Positions 1 through 7,688 of a DNA stretch of 64,000 nt are shown here, piece by piece; positions within the stretch are counted from its first letter, which is position 1; the number at the start of each line of letters is the position of its first letter. The notes under the pieces were generated by a model, which saw only the letters and a program-made list of their open reading frames with translations, was not told the DNA's origin and did no database searches. The translations under genes and the position numbers were made by a program. Source of the stretch: DAOSEC01 sp035362935 (GTDB taxonomy: Bacteria; Bacillota_I; Bacilli_A; ML615J-28; CAG-313); NCBI GenBank assembly GCA_035362935.1, contig DAOSEC010000008.1:13460-77459 (forward strand), read 5' to 3'.

Positions 1-306
1 CGTTGCGATAATTTTTACGTTTTGTTTTGCATAGGCGATTGATATCATTAATTGGTCTGCTATACGACGGCTTGCAAATGGTGTAAACGTTGTAATAAAT
101 GGAATTAATCCATACGTTGACATCCCAGCAGCAACGCTAGCCATATTTTGTTCGGCAACCCCAACATTGAATGCACGATCTGGAAACATATCTTTAAATT
201 TTGCGGTACCATTTGCTTTTGAAAGATCAGCGTCTAATACACAAATGCGTTCATCTTTCCGCATCATTTCTTCTAATGTTTTTGCAAACACTTGTCTCAT
301 TTCCAT
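1..306 (-). CDS. Transketolase, C-terminal subunit (5' part only; gene runs off the window)
   Basis: Only the first 102 codons are present; the rest lies left of base 1. The visible protein has the features of the pyrimidine-binding half of a split transketolase: a VLDADLS segment, then NVGVAEQNM (the Glu that activates thiamine diphosphate in this family) and a PFITTFTPFASRR stretch. It would pair with the N-terminal subunit encoded immediately upstream at 316-1125 to form the two-gene transketolase of the non-oxidative pentose phosphate pathway. The start chosen is the ATG at 306, which sits six bases after AGGTG; another ATG at 312 abuts that site too closely. A DXS-like or other TPP enzyme half is less likely given the partner. 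Confidence 0.88.
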   Translation of the reverse strand, partial: MEMRQVFAKTLEEMMRKDERICVLDADLSKANGTAKFKDMFPDRAFNVGVAEQNMASVAAGMSTYGLIPFITTFTPFASRRIADQLMISIAYAKQNVKIIAT

Positions 307-315
307 GTGCATCAC

Positions 316-1125
316 CTACTTTAACCCTTCTATAACATCTTTGATCATGTCTTTGGTAACAGGCATATTGTGACAAGCAGATCCAGCATCTTCTGCGAAT
401 TTTGCTCCCTTACCTTTGATCGTGTCTAAAATAATCATATGTGGTTTTCCTGGATTGTTTTTAGCTTTGATAATTGCTTGGTCAATCGCATCCATATCGT
501 GTCCATCAATGCGTTGTGTGTGCCACCCAAAACTAACCCATTTCCCAACGATATCTCCTGCTTCGTTGATGTCTTCTACGTTACCATCAATTTGCATTTT
601 ATTAAAATCGGTGAATGCGATTAGATTATCTAATTTTTTGTGAGCAGCTAACATCGCAGCTTCCCAAATTTGGCCTTCTTGTGATTCCCCATCTCCAATG
701 ATTGCATAGATATATGCTCCGTCTTTTTTGATTTTTGAACCAATTGCTACGCCAACGGATGCGGAAAACCCTTGTCCAAGCGACCCTGTTGTCATATCGA
801 TTCCTGGAGTTTTGTTCATATCACAATGACTTGGTAAGTTTGTTCCAAATTGATTTAGCGTAAACAATAGTTCAACCGGGAAATATCCTTTGCTTGCAAG
901 AGCTGCATATACTCCTGGTCCTGCATGACCTTTTGACACCACGAGCCGATCTCTTCCTTCTAATTTCGGATTTTTTGGGTCTACTCTCATATGTTTATAA
1001 TATAATACTGTAAGTACTTCTACAATCGAAAGTGATCCACCAATGTGGCCAACCCCTAAGTGTGCAATGCTTTCAAGTGTGTAGCGTCTTATTTCTTTGC
1101 TTTTTTCAATTAATAAAGAATTCAT
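316..1125 (-). CDS. Transketolase, N-terminal subunit
   Basis: Thiamine-diphosphate-binding half of a split transketolase, transferring two-carbon ketol units between sugar phosphates. Family motifs are visible: HIGGSLS near the N-terminus, KGHAGPGVY, a GSLGQGFSAS segment, and the TPP/Mg motif GDGESQEGQIWEA followed by the NKMQIDG stretch. At about 270 residues it is the normal length for the N-terminal subunit of the two-gene form. An in-frame ATG at 1143 would add MKGWAK, but those codons themselves contain the ribosome-binding site AAAGGATGG, so 1125 is the better start. The downstream partner begins 9 bases after the stop, so the two are almost certainly co-transcribed and co-translated. 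Confidence 0.92.
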   Translation of the reverse strand: MNSLLIEKSKEIRRYTLESIAHLGVGHIGGSLSIVEVLTVLYYKHMRVDPKNPKLEGRDRLVVSKGHAGPGVYAALASKGYFPVELLFTLNQFGTNLPSHCDMNKTPGIDMTTGSLGQGFSASVGVAIGSKIKKDGAYIYAIIGDGESQEGQIWEAAMLAAHKKLDNLIAFTDFNKMQIDGNVEDINEAGDIVGKWVSFGWHTQRIDGHDMDAIDQAIIKAKNNPGKPHMIILDTIKGKGAKFAEDAGSACHNMPVTKDMIKDVIEGLK

Positions 1126-1199
1126 TTTTGCCCATCCTTTCATACATCAGTATTATACTTGATTTTCGTATTTTTTTCAATCTCTACGATTCATTTCTT

Positions 1200-1236
1200 T
1201 TTCAATGAAAAAGTAAGGCTTGTCTTAGCCTTACTT
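1200..1236 (-). terminator. Rho-independent terminator after the DUF3592 gene
   Basis: A 10-bp perfect stem (AAGTAAGGCT with AGCCTTACTT, 1211-1220 and 1227-1236, six-base loop) is followed on the minus strand by TTTTTCATTG. It ends next to the stop codon of the gene at 1240. Confidence 0.8.
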
Positions 1237-1239
1237 TAC

Positions 1240-1959
1240 TTACTCAAATGGATCTTCCATAATATTCTTAATCGTTTCCAAATCAACAATGTATTGCTTT
1301 GGTTTGTTTTGATTTACCCAAACCGTGATTTTGGATTCACCTGGGACAATTTTGCTATCATCAAATCCCCAAAGTCGTTGTGTTTTATAGATGGTTTCAT
1401 TTCCGGTTGCAGAATCTTTGTGTCTACAACTTATGACAATAGGGTGATACGACTTTGACAATGTGTTTACACTCATCCATCGTTGGTGATCTACTTTTAT
1501 GATGGTTGCTGATAACTTTTTCCCGTTTAATCTCATGTTTTGTAACAATCGCTCATTTCTCATTTGATTTGGATAAATACTAAATCCAATAGCCAAAAAA
1601 ATCAACGAGAAAAATCCTGGAATTGTTAGAAACACATAATGAGCTAGTTGATACAGTTCTGCAGGGCTATTCGTTTTTGGATATACCGAAATTCTATCAC
1701 CAAAGAATATATTTGAATCTAATATATCTAAATCAGCAAAATACGTGATACCACCAACTTGATAACTAACCGACACTGTGATCATATCATCATCAGGATC
1801 AAAACTTTCTATAATGTCAAACACAGTCCCTGTAACCGGTGTTACCATTGTTACTATCCATATCAAACGAACTCCAAGAATCACTACAATGAAAAAAGGA
1901 ATAATCCCAACAAATTTAAAGATGGTTGACATGTTTTTTAATGTTCTTGTTACTTCCAT
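1240..1959 (-). CDS. DUF3592-like membrane protein
   Basis: About 239 residues, of unknown function. The N-terminus has a hydrophobic segment (about residues 15-40, FKFVGIIPFFIVVILGVRLI) followed by an extracellular or lumenal beta-rich stretch with GTVFDIIES and GDRISVYPKTNSPAELY, then a second hydrophobic segment (FLTIPGFFSLIFLAIGFSI) and a soluble tail of about 110 residues. This arrangement, with the V-G-D-x-V-V-Y-x-P-x-x-P type motif between two membrane segments, is that of DUF3592 proteins. The ATG at 1959 lies 11 bases after AAAGG; a GTG at 1968 in the same frame lies 2 bases after it, so the exact start is open. It stands alone between terminators. Confidence 0.65.
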   Translation of the reverse strand: MEVTRTLKNMSTIFKFVGIIPFFIVVILGVRLIWIVTMVTPVTGTVFDIIESFDPDDDMITVSVSYQVGGITYFADLDILDSNIFFGDRISVYPKTNSPAELYQLAHYVFLTIPGFFSLIFLAIGFSIYPNQMRNERLLQNMRLNGKKLSATIIKVDHQRWMSVNTLSKSYHPIVISCRHKDSATGNETIYKTQRLWGFDDSKIVPGESKITVWVNQNKPKQYIVDLETIKNIMEDPFE

Positions 1960-2030
1960 ATTACACACTACCTTTTCTATATCAAATTATACCACTGAAC
2001 TATTTATTTCAAAATGTTTTTTCATAAATA

Positions 2031-2055
2031 AAAGCAAGTTAAAAAAACTTGCTTT
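2031..2055 (-). terminator. Possible second terminator downstream of spoVG
   Basis: A 10-bp perfect stem (AAAGCAAGTT with AACTTGCTTT, five-base loop) followed on the minus strand by TTTATGAAAAAAC. It lies between spoVG and the DUF3592 gene and may back up the hairpin at 2076-2100. The T-tract is weak. Confidence 0.5.
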
Positions 2056-2075
2056 GATATTATCAATTATACTCA

Positions 2076-2100
2076 TTGAAAAATGCTAGTTTCCTAGCAT
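2076..2100 (-). terminator. Terminator of spoVG
   Basis: A 7-bp stem (ATGCTAG with CTAGCAT, four-base loop) is followed on the minus strand by TTTTCAATGAG, nine bases after the spoVG stop codon. Confidence 0.7.
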
Positions 2101-2109
2101 CTTTTAGGC

Positions 2110-2382
2110 TTACTTTTCTGCTTCTGAGAAATCTTCTTCGGCGTATTTGGCTAAAACGGCTTTTTCGACTTTTTCTCTAGCGTCTGCATTAATCGGGTGC
2201 GCAATATCTCTAAATACGTTTGCTTTAGTTTTGCGACTCGGCATGGCAACGAAAAGACCTTTGCTTCCTTCAATTACTCGCAATTCATGAATAGCGAATG
2301 CATTGTCAATTGTAATTGAAGCGATTGCCTTTAAGCGATTTTGGTCATCGACTTTTCGTAGTCTAACATCTGTAATTTCCAC
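2110..2382 (-). CDS. spoVG: SpoVG family nucleic-acid-binding regulator
   Basis: A 90-residue protein matching SpoVG along its whole length: EITDVRLRKV at the start, then ASITIDNAFAIHELRVIEG, and the basic PSRKTKANVFRDIAHPIN segment typical of the family. SpoVG binds DNA and RNA and acts as a site-specific regulator in Firmicutes, including non-sporulating ones; here there is no other sporulation gene in view, so a general regulatory role is likely. The start is a GTG at 2382 placed six bases after AAAGGGTGAG. It has its own promoter (2416-2444) and terminator, so it is a single-gene unit. Confidence 0.95.
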   Translation of the reverse strand: MEITDVRLRKVDDQNRLKAIASITIDNAFAIHELRVIEGSKGLFVAMPSRKTKANVFRDIAHPINADAREKVEKAVLAKYAEEDFSEAEK

Positions 2383-2415
2383 TCAACTCACCCTTTCTGA
2401 GTATATGTCCCTTTC

Positions 2416-2444
2416 ATTGTATCATTGATTGTTTATTATTGCAA
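2416..2444 (-). promoter_or_regulatory. Promoter of spoVG
   Basis: Minus-strand TTGCAA (2439-2444), 17-base spacer, TGA-TACAAT (-10 at 2416-2421). The TG upstream of the -10 gives it an extended -10. It is placed about 35 bases before the spoVG start. Confidence 0.7.
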
Positions 2445-2458
2445 CCGGTTATTTTATT

Positions 2459-2998
2459 TTATTTTACGTTTTCTTGTGGTTTTTTGAACTTTATTTTTTC
2501 TTGAGGAAGTGCATTTGTCACGATTTGTTTGAACGTTTCTAGTTTTTCGTCATCCAAAACACTCTTATTTAAAATGATGGACTGATTTTTGCCATTGTAG
2601 ATATAATAGTGAATATCCCCTTCTGTTACGTCATATATTTGACTCCAAGGAAAGAGGTGTTCAGATTCAAATTGCTCTACTAAGATTTTTACCCCTTCTT
2701 CGTTTAAGGTTAATTTTAATTGGTGAGGATCTTTCATGCTAGGGTTGTTCATAATGTTGTTTTTAACTTTTCGTTTGATGTTTTTTGGATAGATAAAGAA
2801 ATTATAAACAGCGAACAATATAACAAAACCACCAAGTAAATAATCTTGTGTAGTAGCGAACACAAAAGCTCCTAATGCTAAAATGACAGCTCCCGTAATA
2901 TATGGGAAATACATCATTTTGCTTTTTTTGTTAATGTGATACATGTACTGTTCGTAATAATCTTCTTTCGTTAACGTTTCTAATACTTCTAATTCCAT
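2459..2998 (-). CDS. YcxB-like membrane protein
   Basis: About 179 residues, function unknown. The N-terminal 45 residues form a soluble arm, followed by two adjacent membrane segments (MYFPYITGAVILALGAF and LLGGFVILFAVYNFFI) and a C-terminal beta-rich domain with the LTLNEEGVKI and FPWSQIYDVTE pattern seen in YcxB-type C-terminal domains, which resemble PH domains. The reading frame extends 45 codons upstream into ispE, but the ATG at 2998 follows GAAGGAAAGAAC and lies just outside the ispE stop, so this start is preferred. It is the last gene of the rnmV-rsmA-ispE group. Confidence 0.65.
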   Translation of the reverse strand: MELEVLETLTKEDYYEQYMYHINKKSKMMYFPYITGAVILALGAFVFATTQDYLLGGFVILFAVYNFFIYPKNIKRKVKNNIMNNPSMKDPHQLKLTLNEEGVKILVEQFESEHLFPWSQIYDVTEGDIHYYIYNGKNQSIILNKSVLDDEKLETFKQIVTNALPQEKIKFKKPQENVK

Positions 2999-3014
2999 GT
3001 TCTTTCCTTCTTTC

Positions 3015-3854
3015 TTATCTAAATTTTGTGATGATGGAATACTGGGTTGGGTGTTGTTTCTTATATTCTTTCTCTGCATTTTTTGCTTCTTTTCTAGTTT
3101 TAAAAACCGCGAACACACTTGCTCCACTACCACTCATCAATGGTTTGTTAACGCCTAGTTTTAATAATGTAACAACTACTTCTAACACTTCTGGATACAG
3201 TTCAAACACTTTTTCTTCTAATTCGTTGTAAAAAAACTTGCGCACATATATAATATCACAATTTTTAAAATCATTCACGTGAAATTGATGAATTGGTTCG
3301 CTTTTTACAACATAATTGGTAAAGACTTGTTTGGTCGATACGGATCTGTTTGGATTTACAATCAGTACATACCCCTTGTATTTGGTCTGTAATGAATATA
3401 ACACTTCTCCTCTTGAGGTTGCTAATGAGGTTACGTGATGCAAGCAGTATGGGATATCGCTTCCAAATTGAAGCGCTATTTTTGACAACTCACTATCATT
3501 TAACCCTAACTTCCATCGTTTATTCAAGTGTGTTAAGATGGCTGCACCATTGCTTGATCCACCAGCTAATCCCCCACCAATTGGGATATGTTTTTCGATA
3601 TGAATGGTAAGTCCCTTTTTAATATGGTATGTGTCTTGTAAATATGATGCAATCCGATAAACCAAATTGTGTTCATTGGTTGGAACATCTTTATGATTGG
3701 ATGTGATCACAATATTAGAATCTTTGCGTGATGTAACATATATTTTATCATGAAGGTTCACCGATGTCATAATCGATCTTAAGCTATGGTAACCATCTTC
3801 ACGTTTTCCAACGACTTCTAAATACAAATTTAATTTTGCATAACTTTTTATCAT
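3015..3854 (-). CDS. ispE: 4-diphosphocytidyl-2-C-methyl-D-erythritol kinase
   Basis: GHMP-family kinase of the non-mevalonate (MEP) isoprenoid pathway; it phosphorylates the 2-hydroxyl of CDP-methylerythritol. The 279 residues show the substrate motif AKLNLYLEVVGKREDGYH (about 6-23), the ATP-binding glycine-rich loop PIGGGLAGGSSNGAA (91-105), the FGSDIPYCL segment containing the catalytic Asp, and a C-terminal MSGSGASVFAVF motif. It sits in the conserved Gram-positive order rnmV-rsmA-ispE, with 11 bases between the rsmA stop and its start. Presence of this gene implies that the organism makes isoprenoids by the MEP route, which most reduced mollicutes have lost. Confidence 0.96.
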   Translation of the reverse strand: MIKSYAKLNLYLEVVGKREDGYHSLRSIMTSVNLHDKIYVTSRKDSNIVITSNHKDVPTNEHNLVYRIASYLQDTYHIKKGLTIHIEKHIPIGGGLAGGSSNGAAILTHLNKRWKLGLNDSELSKIALQFGSDIPYCLHHVTSLATSRGEVLYSLQTKYKGYVLIVNPNRSVSTKQVFTNYVVKSEPIHQFHVNDFKNCDIIYVRKFFYNELEEKVFELYPEVLEVVVTLLKLGVNKPLMSGSGASVFAVFKTRKEAKNAEKEYKKQHPTQYSIITKFR

Positions 3855-3865
3855 ATGATTATCCT

Positions 3866-4714
3866 TTAACTATGAATCAAAGATGATAAAGCAATCATCT
3901 GATCTATCGTCAATTCCTCTGCTCTTGTGTTTGTGAGTAACCCACATTTTTCGATTATCTGAATCAACTCTTCCTTTGGTTTATTAGAATAGTTTAATAG
4001 ATTATTTAAAATTGTTTTTCGTTTTTGGGCAAATATTCCTTGAATAAATTCTCGAAATTGGGATTCGTCATTTATACTGTATTTTGGTGGTTGATATAAT
4101 GATAATTGTAACACGACACTATCTACATTAGGACTTGGGTAAAAACAAGTACGATTAACATCTATTATTTTAGATATATTCGCATACGTTTGTACCATTA
4201 CGCTTAAAAATCCATAGTCTTTTGTTTTTGGTTTTGCTGCTAAACGTAACCCCACTTCTTTTTGCATCATAATGGTTATGTGCTTGATGGTTTCTTTTTC
4301 AGCTAGAAGTGCTGTAATAATTGGAGAGGTAATATAGTATGGCAAATTCGCGACCACTACAATTTCATAACCTTCTAGAACCCATCTCTCCACATCATTT
4401 TTGATATTTGCTTTTAAGATGTCTTGATGTTTTAATGTAACATTTAAAAATGGAGTTAACTCTTCTTTTAGTATTGCTATCATATCGGAATCAATCTCAT
4501 AAGCAATCACATGTTTGGCAACACTTGCGAGTCGTTTGGTTAAGTTTCCTAGTCCTGGTCCTATTTCAATCACAACTGTATGTTTTGTTATGTTGGATTG
4601 AGTTACAATTGCGTGTAAGATGTCTTCTGAAACAAGAAAGTTTTGACCAAACTTTTTCTTCGCTCTTAATTCATATTTTTGTAACAATTGATACACGTTT
4701 TGTTGTTCAGTCAT
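3866..4714 (-). CDS. rsmA: 16S rRNA (adenine(1518)-N6/adenine(1519)-N6)-dimethyltransferase
   Basis: RsmA (KsgA) dimethylates two adjacent adenines near the 3' end of 16S rRNA during 30S maturation, using S-adenosylmethionine. The 282-residue protein has KKFGQNFLVSE at 20-30, the SAM-binding motif EIGPGLGN around 50-57, and the catalytic NLPYYI motif at 123-128, followed by TSPII. The length is normal. The start overlaps the end of rnmV by 8 bases, so translation is probably coupled. The sequence gives no hint of unusual regulation. Confidence 0.97.
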   Translation of the reverse strand: MTEQQNVYQLLQKYELRAKKKFGQNFLVSEDILHAIVTQSNITKHTVVIEIGPGLGNLTKRLASVAKHVIAYEIDSDMIAILKEELTPFLNVTLKHQDILKANIKNDVERWVLEGYEIVVVANLPYYITSPIITALLAEKETIKHITIMMQKEVGLRLAAKPKTKDYGFLSVMVQTYANISKIIDVNRTCFYPSPNVDSVVLQLSLYQPPKYSINDESQFREFIQGIFAQKRKTILNNLLNYSNKPKEELIQIIEKCGLLTNTRAEELTIDQMIALSSLIHS

Positions 4715-5252
4715 CTTGTTTCACATCCAATACTTTTTTGATTTGTTCGTAGGTTATACCTAGCGCACTAAGCCTTCTCATTAATTCTTTTGTGTTCGCA
4801 TAACCTATATGAAAGTGACTCCCTACTTTTATTCGATTTCTTAAACTGTTTGGCGAAGCAGACAGTCCTAGTTCAATCATATCAGCCAAACTTAAGTTCG
4901 TTATTTCTTGATTGTAACTAATGTGGTTTTTTAATATGTTTGATAGTTCTGTTGGTGATATATGTTCAATCCCAATCTTGCGTCTATTTTTCGAATAGGA
5001 TTTGGTTTGATCCGCATACACATGGGTACAAGGACCCACCTCTTTTTCGACAATTTTACGAATCTTTTCTCCTGCGAAATCAGGATCAAGCACGAGTACA
5101 ATCTCTTTTGTTTTTTTATATTCTTTGATCAATGCAAGGGTGTCTTCTTCAATGTGTGTTCCGTTGGTCGCAACACAAATCGCATGAGGTATTACCTTGC
5201 GGACTTTATCAATATCATGTTTGCCTTCAACGACATATATATATTCTTTCAT
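4707..5252 (-). CDS. rnmV: Ribonuclease M5 (5S rRNA maturation)
   Basis: A Toprim-domain endonuclease that trims precursor 5S rRNA in Firmicutes. The 181 residues begin with a Toprim motif (VVEGKHDIDKVRK, about 8-20) containing the catalytic Glu, followed by EIVLVLDPDFAGEKIRK with the DPD acidic pair, and a C-terminal domain with LSLADMIELGL and RIKVGSHFHIGY as in RNase M5. It is the first gene of the rnmV-rsmA-ispE group and starts with ATG nine bases after GGTGAAG. Length agrees with the family; a DnaG-type primase fragment is excluded by the C-terminal part. Confidence 0.94.
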   Translation of the reverse strand: MKEYIYVVEGKHDIDKVRKVIPHAICVATNGTHIEEDTLALIKEYKKTKEIVLVLDPDFAGEKIRKIVEKEVGPCTHVYADQTKSYSKNRRKIGIEHISPTELSNILKNHISYNQEITNLSLADMIELGLSASPNSLRNRIKVGSHFHIGYANTKELMRRLSALGITYEQIKKVLDVKQDD

Positions 5253-5284
5253 AACTTCACCATATGCTATTATAACATAGTTGG

Positions 5285-5330
5285 TTAAAATTCAAAATAA
5301 AAAAGTAGAGTGTGCTTTGTCACTCTACTT
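5285..5330 (-). terminator. Terminator of the EamA-to-DUF1893 operon
   Basis: A 10-bp stem (AAGTAGAGTG with CACTCTACTT, 5303-5312 and 5321-5330) followed on the minus strand by TTTTATTTTGAATTTT. The stem includes the stop codon of the 78-residue gene. Confidence 0.85.
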
Positions 5331-5561
5331 GATTGATTTTCTCTTTTGATTTTCAATGACTGCAATGATTCCTAAAAAGACAAAGAAGACAAACATTGCT
5401 CCAACAAAACCAAGTAAATATCCAACTACCATACAAATTAGACCAAATATCGCAGTTAATACATATTGTTTTTTATGAATCCCGTTTATCACAAGTGGAA
5501 TGGTAAATATCAGTGCTGAGATGATGTATCCAATCGTTTGAAAAATTGGATTGTCATTCAT
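5325..5561 (-). CDS. Small membrane protein, unknown function
   Basis: A 78-residue protein with two hydrophobic segments (IGYIISALIFTIPLVI, about 10-25, and a long one from YVLTAIFGLICMVVGYLL to FVFFVFLGIIAVI, about 33-68, which may form two passes) and a basic tail QKRKSIK. I do not recognise it. It overlaps the 3' end of the DUF1893 gene by 8 bases and is the last gene of that operon, just before the terminator. Its place suggests a role with the ECF S component, but nothing in the sequence proves that. Confidence 0.6.
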   Translation of the reverse strand: MNDNPIFQTIGYIISALIFTIPLVINGIHKKQYVLTAIFGLICMVVGYLLGFVGAMFVFFVFLGIIAVIENQKRKSIK

Positions 5562-6000
5562 TTAGAAAGTTCTTTTCGTAGACTTCTTTTACTCTGACAT
5601 AAAAGAGATCTAACTCATTCATAAAATCAGTAAACTCAACATAATTTTTAGATATTTTTTCCACAGGACACAAATCATCTTTTTGTTTGTTTAAAATATG
5701 ATCTACCATTTTTTCATATTTTAGTTCAATGTTTCGACGGCTTAACAATTCGTAAGCTTCTTTGGTAATGACATTCGAATAAACAAAGTGAACATTTTCC
5801 ATCGCAAGTATCAGTCTTGCTGCTCCAGTACCTGTTACTTTATCATAAATATCAATTGGATAGTATGGATTGTTCTTCTTATAGTAGTGATAAAGTGGCC
5901 ATAACCCAAATCCATTGGATTGATAAATAACGTTTCCTTTTTGTTCAATCACAATCGAATGTTTGTTTGCTTGAATTAACTCTATTAGATTAGATTTCAT
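5554..6000 (-). CDS. DUF1893 domain protein
   Basis: About 148 residues. The region VTGTGAARLILAMENVHFVYSNVITKEAYELL..., the following YEKMVDHILNKQ segment and the CPVEK motif match the DUF1893 pattern (an AARLL helix, an E/S-rich Rossmann-like middle, then a Cys-Pro-x-Glu site). This family is considered related in fold to cytidine deaminases, but no substrate is established to my knowledge. The reading frame extends six codons further, but the ATG at 6000 starts right after GAGAGTTATCTG and overlaps the preceding ECF gene by 11 bases. Flanked by an ECF-type S component and a small membrane protein in one tight operon. Confidence 0.75.
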   Translation of the reverse strand: MKSNLIELIQANKHSIVIEQKGNVIYQSNGFGLWPLYHYYKKNNPYYPIDIYDKVTGTGAARLILAMENVHFVYSNVITKEAYELLSRRNIELKYEKMVDHILNKQKDDLCPVEKISKNYVEFTDFMNELDLFYVRVKEVYEKNFLNE

Positions 6001-6556
6001 CAGATAACTCTCGATCATGAATTGAACTTTTTATTTTAATTCGATCATATATAATTGGCGTTACAATAAAAGATAAGCTCAATCCGCCAATTCCAACTAA
6101 TGTGCTTGATGTTACATAAGCCAGAGCTGTTCCACCAAAGGTTACAATGGATAATTCTAATGCAAGCATAATACCAAGAATTAAAAATACTTTTGTAAAA
6201 ATAATCGATAAAAACACTAATATATGATAGAAGAATTTTACATTTCCAAGGCGTTTGGCAAAAATCGCTTGAAGAGAAGCTAAGATGATTGCTAAAAAGA
6301 CGAGTTCAATTGTTAAAAATGCTGCAATGTGCGGTGGCATCAAACCAACCATTAAGTTAAATAATGGTATCGTAAACCCAAGTATAACTCCAAAGTATCC
6401 TGTGGTTAGAACACCCAAGATAACAACAAAATGCATCGGTAATATATATGGACCTATTCCTAATCCGGATAAATGGAGTGAAAAGGTAATGACTATTCCA
6501 ATCGCAAGCAACACTCCACCAATCGTCATCTTTTTGATTAAAATACTATTTTTCAT
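5990..6556 (-). CDS. ECF transporter S component (substrate unknown)
   Basis: An integral membrane protein of 188 residues with about six hydrophobic segments and the early GGVLLAIGIVITFSLHLSGLG and HFVVILGVLTTGYFGVILGF segments typical of energy-coupling-factor S components, which bind a vitamin or other small molecule and dock onto a shared EcfA-A'-T module. No EcfA or EcfT gene is in this window, so it probably uses a module encoded elsewhere (group II type). It overlaps the Fe-S aldo/keto reductase gene upstream by 11 bases and the DUF1893 gene downstream by 11 bases. The substrate cannot be read from the sequence. Confidence 0.8.
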   Translation of the reverse strand: MKNSILIKKMTIGGVLLAIGIVITFSLHLSGLGIGPYILPMHFVVILGVLTTGYFGVILGFTIPLFNLMVGLMPPHIAAFLTIELVFLAIILASLQAIFAKRLGNVKFFYHILVFLSIIFTKVFLILGIMLALELSIVTFGGTALAYVTSSTLVGIGGLSLSFIVTPIIYDRIKIKSSIHDRELSDEI

Positions 6557-7682
6557 ATTCTTTCACAAACTCCAGTTCTTCTCGCATGTTTTGTAACTCA
6601 AGTGGTATGTTAATGTGTTGTGGGCATTTTGGAATACATTCTCCACATTCCACACATACACTTGCATCGGCATTGCGTTTTACTAGCATCCCATAACTCC
6701 ACTTACCTGCTCCAACATTTTTAAACATAGCATCTTGATTATATATATGAAAGTTTCCAGGAATATCAACTCCAGCAGGACAAGGCATACAGTACAAGCA
6801 ACTTGTACAACCCACTTTTGTTAACGTACTTAGTCTTGTCTCTACTTGTTCGATTAATTCATACTCATCCTTATTTAATGGTTCGAATGTTTGAAAAGTG
6901 TGTAAGTTGTCTAACAGTTGTGGTAATTCTGTCATTCCACTTAAAATCACTTTTACTTGTTCCAAACTACCGACCCATCGCATAGCCCAAGAAGCAATTG
7001 ATCGATTTTTATTATACTCTTTCAAAATGGCTTCTGCATCCGGATGAAAGCTAGCAAGTTTTCCACCTTTAACTGGTTCCATCACAATGACTGGAATGTT
7101 GCGTGCAACGCATTCATAATATCCTTTGATTCCTTGTTGAATCGACTTGTCAATATAGTTTAATTGGATTTGACAAAAATCCCAATTGTAATAGTTTAAT
7201 ATATTGATAAATACTTCATAAGAATCGTGAAAAGAAAATCCGATGTATCTAATTTTTCCTTCTTTTTTCCATGTTTCTAAAATCTCTATAATTCCCCACT
7301 CTTTTAACTGATCGAGTCTTGCTTGATTCATCGCATGAACCAAATAAAAATCAATATAATCGGTTTGTAAATGTGCTAGTTGAATGTCAATTGCTTTTAA
7401 CACTTCATCTCTTGATTGATAAACTCCTAATGTTAATTTTGTTGCTAAATAAAATGTGCTACGATCCCATTTGGAAATAACACTACCCATAAACTCTTCA
7501 CTTTTTCCGTTGTGATAGACAATCGCAGTATCGTAATAATTAATTCCATTTTGATACGCAACTTCTAATAATTCCGTTGCTTTTACGGTATCAATTTCAC
7601 CATTCTTTAGTGGGAATCTCATCCCGCCAAATCCAAGCAAACTTGTCGTTACTCCTAATTTGTCAAATGTTCGTTTTTCCAT
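6546..7682 (-). CDS. Aldo/keto reductase with C-terminal 4Fe-4S ferredoxin-like domain
   Basis: A 378-residue protein with an N-terminal (beta/alpha)8 aldo/keto reductase domain (TSLLGFGGMRFPLK near the start, YYDTAIVYHNGKSE, DFYLVHAMN, and KIRYIGFSFHD) and a C-terminal iron-sulfur part with two cysteine clusters, CTSCLYCMPCPAGVDIP and CVECGECIPKCP. This is the Fe-S oxidoreductase subfamily of aldo/keto reductases; the physiological substrates are mostly unknown. It lies six bases after the HD-domain gene and overlaps the ECF S gene, so it belongs to the same operon. The coupling of an Fe-S reductase to an importer suggests it acts on the imported compound, which is inference. Confidence 0.9.
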   Translation of the reverse strand: MEKRTFDKLGVTTSLLGFGGMRFPLKNGEIDTVKATELLEVAYQNGINYYDTAIVYHNGKSEEFMGSVISKWDRSTFYLATKLTLGVYQSRDEVLKAIDIQLAHLQTDYIDFYLVHAMNQARLDQLKEWGIIEILETWKKEGKIRYIGFSFHDSYEVFINILNYYNWDFCQIQLNYIDKSIQQGIKGYYECVARNIPVIVMEPVKGGKLASFHPDAEAILKEYNKNRSIASWAMRWVGSLEQVKVILSGMTELPQLLDNLHTFQTFEPLNKDEYELIEQVETRLSTLTKVGCTSCLYCMPCPAGVDIPGNFHIYNQDAMFKNVGAGKWSYGMLVKRNADASVCVECGECIPKCPQHINIPLELQNMREELEFVKEYEK

Positions 7683-7688
7683 TTGTTG

